Positions 59,228-64,000 of a stretch of 64,000 bases of DNA are shown in pieces (position 1 is the first letter of the stretch; every line of letters starts with the position of its first letter). The stretch covers positions 62,001 to 126,000 of the forward strand of contig NZ_RHHP01000013.1 in NCBI RefSeq assembly GCF_003710815.1, read 5' to 3'. Source of the DNA: Brevibacillus centrosporus (GTDB taxonomy: Bacteria; Bacillota; Bacilli; Brevibacillales; Brevibacillaceae). The translations under genes and the position numbers were made by a program. Below the pieces are notes generated by a model. The model searched no databases. It had not been told where the DNA came from and saw nothing but the letters and a program-made list of their open reading frames with translations.

Positions 59228-61573
59228 TTATCGTTCTGCGACGACGATCACATATACCTGACCGTTTTCGTTGGTCCACAGGTCGATCTTGTCTGTGGTT
59301 TTGATATCCTCTTCGTCCAGTTCCGATCCATCGTAATATTTGATCTGTGCATCCTCTGTCAGCTTCAGGCTGCTGGATACATCTGTAAAAAAGACGTACT
59401 TGTCTCCGTTGACACGCGATTCAATCCCGACGAATTTCACTTCGCTCTGCGCCTTTTTCCCTTTGGCGGTAGCACCAGTTACTTCTCCGTCACGGTTCAA
59501 GGTCAGCGTAGCGTATTCGAACTGGTCCAGATCCGCTACGGCGTCCTCATCTGTTACATCGTACTTTTTACCGTTCAACTCTACTTCAGCAGATACCACT
59601 TTTCCATCCTCTTTGCGCACTTCTACGGAGTCGACTACCCCACTCACGGTTTTCGGCGCGCCGGAGACTGCTTTTACTTTTCCTGCATTATTCAGTGTCA
59701 GTGTATATTCCTTGTCATTGGACGCGGCATTGCTGTCAATGGTGACTCCCGAAGCCAGCTGATACACTTTACCGTTTACGGTGATCTTGTCTCCGGACTT
59801 TTTGGTTACGTAGCCTACTACCGTTTGTTTTTCCAAAGTCAGCTCCACGATGTCTTTGGTGCCGACGTTGTACTTCCATGTGATGATTTTATAGTCGTTC
59901 AATTGGTTGGCCCCAATCGAGGTTGGAGACACATTTTGTTTATCGATGGTCAGCTTTGCCGTTGTCAGGATCTGATAGGATTTCCCATCGACCTTGATGG
60001 TAGCGAGCTTCGCAGGATTGCCGGATTGATAAGCCGTCGTGCCCTCGATGAGCTTGTTGCTGGCTACGCCGACACCTTGCTCCACTTTGGTCAGGTTGCC
60101 GTTTTCATCAAAGGTCAGGATCGCCACTTGGCCGTCCTTCAAGTCATCCAGCTCGTTTACCTCGTCTTCATCGACGTACAGCTCCGTATCTTCCAGTACC
60201 TCGTACTCTACCCCATCAAAGCTGATCAGATTCTCATCCGTGTCGATCCGGATGGAGTCGGTGACGGAGAGCTTGGTTACAGTAACAGCAGTCACTTTTC
60301 CATCGACATCAAGTGTGAGTTCCACGAGATCGCCTTTTTCGATGTCTGCGAAGCTGCTCGATGCCGCTTTTGCTTGCGGGTGAGCTTTCTCCTTCACGGA
60401 TGCAGCGGAAGTGAGCGTGTACGTCTCGCCATCGATTTTGATTTCCTTTTTCGCACTAGAGCCGCTCACGGACGATACTTTTTCTACGACCCCGGTTGTG
60501 GTGTTTTGCGAGAAGGTAATAGACGATACCTTGCCATCCTCATCGATGACAGCCACGAACTTTTGTCCAATCTGGCTGCGGGATACGTTTACCCCATTTT
60601 CTACCTCTAGCAGCACTTCCTTGCCGCCGACGATCGCTTTGAACTTTTCCTCGTCTCCTACGGCTGTGGTAGGGTTCAAGCCTGTCTTCACAACGCCCTC
60701 AACGATATTGGCATCTGCCGTCGATACGGTTAGAAACCCGACTTTTCCGCTTTTTACGATGTATTCGACCTGTGCCCCTACTACAATATTTCCGTAAACT
60801 TGTGCAGAATCAGGGATCGCCAGCTCACTGCTTTTGCCAACCAGCTTCAGCTTTTTGGAAGCTTTGTCATAGGAGGCAACTGTGCCTTTTTCTACAGGCA
60901 GCTTTTTGACCGTGCCCTCTGCATTGCCATCTTTGTCGTAATAGGCGCCATTTGCATATACCGGTGTTTCCATAAATCGATCTGTGTATTTCGCAACAAT
61001 ATCGCGTTTGGCTGAAATCGTCGGCGTTTCTTTTGCCTCGTAAATGCCCGCTTTGTCTGCCGCCAGCAGATACGGGTAATACCATTCACCTGTGCTAGCA
61101 GGGTTCACGCTGATTTTCAGGCCCTGAACGTACACGGTCAACGCTTCTGCAATTTTTACCTGATTGTCTGGCTTGAACGTTCCGTCTGGGTAGCCTTTAA
61201 TAATACCTTGGGATACAGCCAGATTGATGTACCCAGTTGCCCAGTGACTAGCTGGCAGGTCTTTAAATGCGGTCTTGCCCTTCAAAAGATTTGCCTGTTC
61301 ATCGGTATAACCCATTGCCAACACGGCGATCTTGGCAAACTCTGCGCGTGTCACTTCTTTGTCTGGTTTGAATGTTCCGTCTGTATAGCCTTTCAGTACA
61401 CCTGCGTAGTTCAGCTTCAGGATCGCATCCTTGTTTGCGTTCTTGGCGATGTCAGACAGTGGCAGCGCACTTGCCGCAAAAGCAGAATGTGGGACCAGCA
61501 GCATGCTCGCAAGCATTGCCGTTGTCACTATTTTTTTTAGATCTTTCGCAGATCGTGATTGGTTCATTTTCAA
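59228..61573 (-). CDS. S-layer-homology domain exported protein
   Basis: 781 residues. A signal peptide (IVTTAMLASMLLVPHSAFAA) is followed by SLH repeats. The first runs from LSDIAKNANKDAILKLNYAG to KPDKEVTRAEFAKIAVLAMG; the second includes FKDLPASHWATGYINLAVSQ and GYPDGTFKPDNQVKIAEALT; a degenerate third is TGEWYYPYLLAADKAG. The long remainder is repeated beta structure rich in Val, Thr, Lys and Asp (SGDKITVNGKVYQLASGVTI, EIKIDGETYTLTS). SLH domains bind pyruvylated cell-wall polymer. The TTG start is preferred because GGAGGG lies six bases before it; an ATG two codons later is 12 bases from it. Confidence 0.9.
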   Translation of the reverse strand: MKMNQSRSAKDLKKIVTTAMLASMLLVPHSAFAASALPLSDIAKNANKDAILKLNYAGVLKGYTDGTFKPDKEVTRAEFAKIAVLAMGYTDEQANLLKGKTAFKDLPASHWATGYINLAVSQGIIKGYPDGTFKPDNQVKIAEALTVYVQGLKISVNPASTGEWYYPYLLAADKAGIYEAKETPTISAKRDIVAKYTDRFMETPVYANGAYYDKDGNAEGTVKKLPVEKGTVASYDKASKKLKLVGKSSELAIPDSAQVYGNIVVGAQVEYIVKSGKVGFLTVSTADANIVEGVVKTGLNPTTAVGDEEKFKAIVGGKEVLLEVENGVNVSRSQIGQKFVAVIDEDGKVSSITFSQNTTTGVVEKVSSVSGSSAKKEIKIDGETYTLTSAASVKEKAHPQAKAASSSFADIEKGDLVELTLDVDGKVTAVTVTKLSVTDSIRIDTDENLISFDGVEYEVLEDTELYVDEDEVNELDDLKDGQVAILTFDENGNLTKVEQGVGVASNKLIEGTTAYQSGNPAKLATIKVDGKSYQILTTAKLTIDKQNVSPTSIGANQLNDYKIITWKYNVGTKDIVELTLEKQTVVGYVTKKSGDKITVNGKVYQLASGVTIDSNAASNDKEYTLTLNNAGKVKAVSGAPKTVSGVVDSVEVRKEDGKVVSAEVELNGKKYDVTDEDAVADLDQFEYATLTLNRDGEVTGATAKGKKAQSEVKFVGIESRVNGDKYVFFTDVSSSLKLTEDAQIKYYDGSELDEEDIKTTDKIDLWTNENGQVYVIVVAER

Positions 61574-61783
61574 TTCAATCCCTCCATTGCAATTAGATAG
61601 CCCGTATATTTTCTCTGTCTTTTCTTGCCCTTGGTTCACTTTTTTTGATTTTTCTTTGAAAGAGGGGGCAAGTGATCTATTTGACGAGGATAATCTCTGA
61701 AATGTTGCATGTCGTCTCCCTGCCAACTTATGCCAGTCCAAAGCCCATTTCTTTTCGCTCTCTATCTTTCATAAACAAATCAA

Positions 61784-61814
61784 AAAAACCACCTGAAAAA
61801 CTCAGGTGGTTTTA
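61784..61814 (-). terminator. Terminator of rnpB
   Basis: Stem AAAACCACCTGAG / CTCAGGTGGTTTT-like pairing with a TTTTTTTG tail on the minus side, directly after the RNA. Confidence 0.85.
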
Positions 61815-61825
61815 TCTTTCATTCC

Positions 61826-62222
61826 AGCAGGAAATGCTATAAGCCAGGTTCTGTTTCTCTCGTGCTGCAAGCGGGTTGCCCCTCGCACATAGAGCGGTAG
61901 CCATCTATCTATGACGTCAATGACGCCATCCGTCCCTACGTTCAGTTCCTTCAGGACGGTTCCCCTACCAAATTTGGGTTTCTCGCTCGCAGGGTTTACC
62001 GCGTTCCATCTTTTCTGTCGCCAGAAAAGCTACGTTTCTGTGGCACTTTCAGCGTACTCAGGCCTCAGAGAGAGCCTTTTCCACGCCGTCAGCGAAGCGA
62101 ACCTCGCTGCCCTGGTTTGCACCAGGTACGAACACTCCAAGCATCTCAGCTTGGGCGAGCCTGGACTTTCCTCTACTGCCGATCGAAAACGACCGCAGCA
62201 GCGACTACCCACATTTCCTGAC
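61826..62222 (-). ncRNA. rnpB: RNase P RNA, bacterial type B
   Basis: The minus strand contains the conserved RNase P cores AGAGGAAAGTCCAGGCTCGC, GAACGCGGTAAACCC, CGAGAAACCCAAATTTGG, TAGGGGAACC, ATAGATAGATGGC and the 3' ACAGAACCTGGCTTATAG. The terminal helix P1 pairs CAGGAAATG (62212-62220) with CATTTCCTG (61828-61836). Order and motifs match the B. subtilis (type B) RNA. It is the catalytic subunit that matures tRNA 5' ends. End positions are estimated from P1. The 250 bases between it and the SLH gene hold only its terminator and AT-rich DNA. Confidence 0.96.
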
Positions 62223-62241
62223 ATCAGAATCAGTAATAGTA

Positions 62242-62270
62242 ACTTTATCATACGCCGCCTGATCGGTCAA
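62242..62270 (-). promoter_or_regulatory. Promoter of rnpB
   Basis: Minus strand TTGACC (62265-62270), 17-base spacer, TAAAGT (62242-62247), about 20 bases before the RNA start. Confidence 0.65.
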
Positions 62271-62298
62271 CTAAGCCAATTCTGGAATGCCAGCCAAA

Positions 62299-62328
62299 TT
62301 GTTCATTCCTTGAAAGCTGTAGTACAAT
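62299..62328 (+). promoter_or_regulatory. Promoter of the HesB-like gene
   Basis: TTGTTC (62299-62304), 18-base spacer, TACAAT (62323-62328), 26 bases before the start codon. Divergent from the rnpB promoter. Confidence 0.55.
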
Positions 62329-62353
62329 GAATAGGTGACAAGGAGGGTTGAAC

Positions 62354-62665
62354 GTGATTACCATTACTTCACTCGCAGCAGCACGCCTCTCCCTGTTGAT
62401 CGCGGAAGAACCGGATGCGCAGGATCTAGGAATCAAGCTCATTCCGACAACAACGGGTTGTGGAAGCTTCACCTACAGCATCGCGATCACAGAAGTGACG
62501 AGTCGTGATCATGTCCTGGATTTGAGTGGAATTCGCTTTTTGTACAGAGACGAAGAAGCGGAGCAACTGACAGGGACCGTCATCGACTTCGATGCGAACA
62601 CCGGTCGCTTTTCCATTATTCATCCCCGGCCGTTGCAAAACGATTGCCCAACGTATATGAATTAG
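62354..62665 (+). CDS. HesB/IscA-like protein (YqkB/YneR type)
   Basis: 103 residues from a GTG with AGGAGG seven bases upstream; a TTG two codons earlier is too close to that site. It has the compact HesB/IscA-type beta fold, with TTTGCGSFTYSIAI in the position of the family's glycine-cysteine loop and a C-terminal cysteine in RPLQNDCP. It keeps only part of the three-cysteine A-type carrier motif, so iron-sulfur carriage is not certain. Ten bases before the carbonic-anhydrase-like gene, probably the same operon. Confidence 0.7.
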   Translation: MITITSLAAARLSLLIAEEPDAQDLGIKLIPTTTGCGSFTYSIAITEVTSRDHVLDLSGIRFLYRDEEAEQLTGTVIDFDANTGRFSIIHPRPLQNDCPTYMN

Positions 62666-62674
62666 GAGGATATT

Positions 62675-63208
62675 ATGTTACTGCTCTCATTTGAAGATAT
62701 CAAACCGCGTATTCATCCATCTGTCTTCCTCGCAAAAGGAGTGGTCGTCTCTGGCGATGTAGAAATCGGCGAAGACTCCTCTATCTGGTACAACACCGTG
62801 ATTCGCGGCGATATTGCCCCTACTGTGATCGGCCGCCGAGTCAGCGTACAGGATAACAGCACCTTGCATCAAAGCCCGAACAATCCACTGATCTTGGAAG
62901 ATGAGGTTACAGTTGGACACAACGCTGTCTTGCACAGCTGCATCGTTCGCCGTGGTGCATTGATCGGTATGGGCTCCATCATTATGGATCGTGCAGAAAT
63001 CGGTGAGGATGCTATGGTTGCAGCTGGCGCTCTCGTCCCGCCGGGCATGAAAGTCCCTCCCCGCTCCCTCGTTGTCGGAAATCCGGCAAAGGTCAAGCGC
63101 GAGCTGAACGAGGCCGATTACAAAGAGCTCGTCCGCATCCGCCAGTCGTATGTCGATAAAGGGAAAACCTACCGTCAGTTGGAGCAAACACCTTTAGAGC
63201 GTGAATAG
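62675..63208 (+). CDS. Gamma-carbonic-anhydrase-like hexapeptide protein (YtoA-type)
   Basis: 177 residues. A left-handed beta-helix of hexapeptide repeats (VVSGDVEIGEDSSIWYNTVI, VTVGHNAVLHSCIV) is followed by a C-terminal helix. The three metal histidines of gamma carbonic anhydrases appear in STLHQS and VGHNAVLHS. Whether it hydrates CO2 is untested in this group. ATG with GGAGGA upstream. Closed by a terminator. Confidence 0.9.
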   Translation: MLLLSFEDIKPRIHPSVFLAKGVVVSGDVEIGEDSSIWYNTVIRGDIAPTVIGRRVSVQDNSTLHQSPNNPLILEDEVTVGHNAVLHSCIVRRGALIGMGSIIMDRAEIGEDAMVAAGALVPPGMKVPPRSLVVGNPAKVKRELNEADYKELVRIRQSYVDKGKTYRQLEQTPLERE

Positions 63209-63218
63209 CTTCCCTGCA

Positions 63219-63244
63219 AAAAAGCCGCTGCGGAGCGGCTTTTC
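63219..63244 (+). terminator. Terminator after the hexapeptide gene
   Basis: Stem AAAAGCCGC / GCGGCTTTT with a short loop, ten bases past the stop. Confidence 0.85.
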
Positions 63245-63314
63245 TCCTTTCTTTTGATTTCGCTCCTTGCAAAAAGTGCGCTGCCCCCTTCCATAAAGCG
63301 GCAGTGTGTCGCCT

Positions 63315-64000
63315 CTACCGCTTCCTCGATCTTTCCTTTTCTGCGTCATATACGCGGATCAACTGCCTGATCCCTTCCCTCAGCTGTTGCTCACTCATGT
63401 AAGAATAGCTCAACCGAATCCACGACTTAAGCTCCCTCTGCGGATCACAGATCGACCCGGGCACAAAAGTGATCGACTTCTCCTTGCATTGCCCCAGCAG
63501 CCTTTCCATCCCGATCGTTGCCGGCAGCTTCACCCACAGATTAAACCCGCCAGCCGGGCTTGACCATTGCCAATCGGTGGCTCTCATTTCATCCTCCATG
63601 AGCTCTTTGCGCACCGACAGCGCGATTCGGAGCTTTTCCAGATGCTGCTGCATGCGTTCCGAAAAGAAATAGTGCAAAAAGATTTTTTGGTTCAGAAAAG
63701 GGGTTCCACTGTCAGAAAGCGATTTTGCACGCAGCAATAGCTTCATGATCGGCTCCCGGCAAGATACCGAAGCAATACTCAGCCCCGGAGCGATATACTT
63801 GCTAAAGCTGCGGATGTACACGACCACTCCGGAAGTATCGTACGAAAATAGCGGCAAAGGAGGCTCTTCTCCAAAATACATGTCCCGATAAGAATCGTCT
63901 TCCATGAGTAGGCAGTGATAGTGAGCGGCTAATTCCACGAGCCGTTTTCTTTGCTCTGTCGGCACCGTATAGCCTGTCGGATTGTGAAAGGTGGGATTCA
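63315..64000 (-). CDS. PLP-dependent aminotransferase, MocR/GabR-type C-terminal part (cut by window end)
   Basis: The C-terminal 228 codons of a larger gene that continues beyond the window. At the edge it reads PTFHNPTGYTVPTEQRKR, the NPTG motif of fold-type I aminotransferases, followed by the cofactor lysine in SFSKYIAPGL and the carboxylate-binding arginine in WIRLSYS. This branch usually has an N-terminal GntR DNA-binding domain (MocR regulators such as PdxR or GabR), which would lie outside the window. A plain aminotransferase is the alternative. Confidence 0.85.
   Translation of the reverse strand, partial: NPTFHNPTGYTVPTEQRKRLVELAAHYHCLLMEDDSYRDMYFGEEPPLPLFSYDTSGVVVYIRSFSKYIAPGLSIASVSCREPIMKLLLRAKSLSDSGTPFLNQKIFLHYFFSERMQQHLEKLRIALSVRKELMEDEMRATDWQWSSPAGGFNLWVKLPATIGMERLLGQCKEKSITFVPGSICDPQRELKSWIRLSYSYMSEQQLREGIRQLIRVYDAEKERSRKR

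Noticed and set aside
61826..62222. Open frames across 61.9-62.3 kb
   Set aside because: The region is RNase P RNA on the minus strand; the frames have no coding features.
1..64000. Prophage, insertion sequence, CRISPR, tRNA, rRNA or a biosynthetic cluster
   Set aside because: None of the marker genes, terminal repeats, regular spacers, T-arm/anticodon patterns or modular synthases were seen.

Overview
The window looks like chromosome from a spore-forming, low-GC-lineage Firmicute of the Paenibacillaceae, most likely Brevibacillus or a close relative. Reasons: strong AGGAGG-type ribosome binding sites with many GTG and TTG starts, the sporulation genes sda, YjcZ-family, CotS-like and asnO, a type B RNase P RNA, a T-box and an S-box leader, a secreted SLH-domain protein, and many products whose closest recognisable relatives are Bacillus proteins (YlaN, RocD/RocR/RocE, YitJ, AsnO, DUF2621, YpwA). 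The genus is inferred from gene style, not from a database search. I see no prophage, insertion sequence, CRISPR array, tRNA or rRNA.

Layout. 0-5 kb: ylaN, glsA (in the ylaM-ylaN order known from B. subtilis), then an amidohydrolase plus AbgT-transporter operon. 5-10 kb: the checkpoint gene sda, with five DnaA boxes upstream, and a complete arginine/ornithine catabolic block: rocD, the sigma-54 activator rocR and the permease rocE. Both targets have -24/-12 promoters and matching 17-bp palindromes. 10-18 kb: an MFS pump with a divergent LysR regulator, PAP2, DUF188, a subtilisin lacking a signal peptide, small sporulation-type proteins, a stranded TyrR-like helix-turn-helix fragment and RNase Z. 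18-21 kb: an NMT1/TauT-type ABC importer of unknown substrate. 21-35 kb: household and hypothetical genes, including a TPR protein, DUF2621, DUF2935, DUF502, a sulfurtransferase with DUF817, an MFS transporter, an acetyltransferase, prfC, an M32 carboxypeptidase, a LysE exporter, a SET-domain protein, Mug and a CotS-like kinase.

35-44 kb: the methionine operon metH-yitJ under a SAM-I riboswitch, then argS under a T-box leader with a CGU specifier. 44.7-46.2 kb: a local gene graveyard. Two neighbouring genes each carry two opposite homopolymer frameshifts, and beside them lies a heavily deleted dihydrofolate-reductase-like gene. 46-50 kb: nfo, a tandem universal stress protein and an HD-GYP protein. 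50-56.5 kb: two paralogous sodium:solute symporters, a DUF485 protein and a LytS/LytT-type two-component system, all on one strand, which together look like a sensed short-chain-acid uptake module. 56.6-64 kb: asnO, a lysine/serine-tailed protein, a large SLH-domain exported protein, rnpB, a HesB-like protein, a gamma-carbonic-anhydrase-like protein and the end of a MocR-type aminotransferase cut by the window edge.

Most of the window is ordinary core and near-core chromosome. The parts most worth a second look are the DnaA-box array at sda, the RocR operator set, the clustered frameshifts at 44.8-46.2 kb, the symporter/LytST block, and several short genes of 30-45 codons that a length filter would miss.
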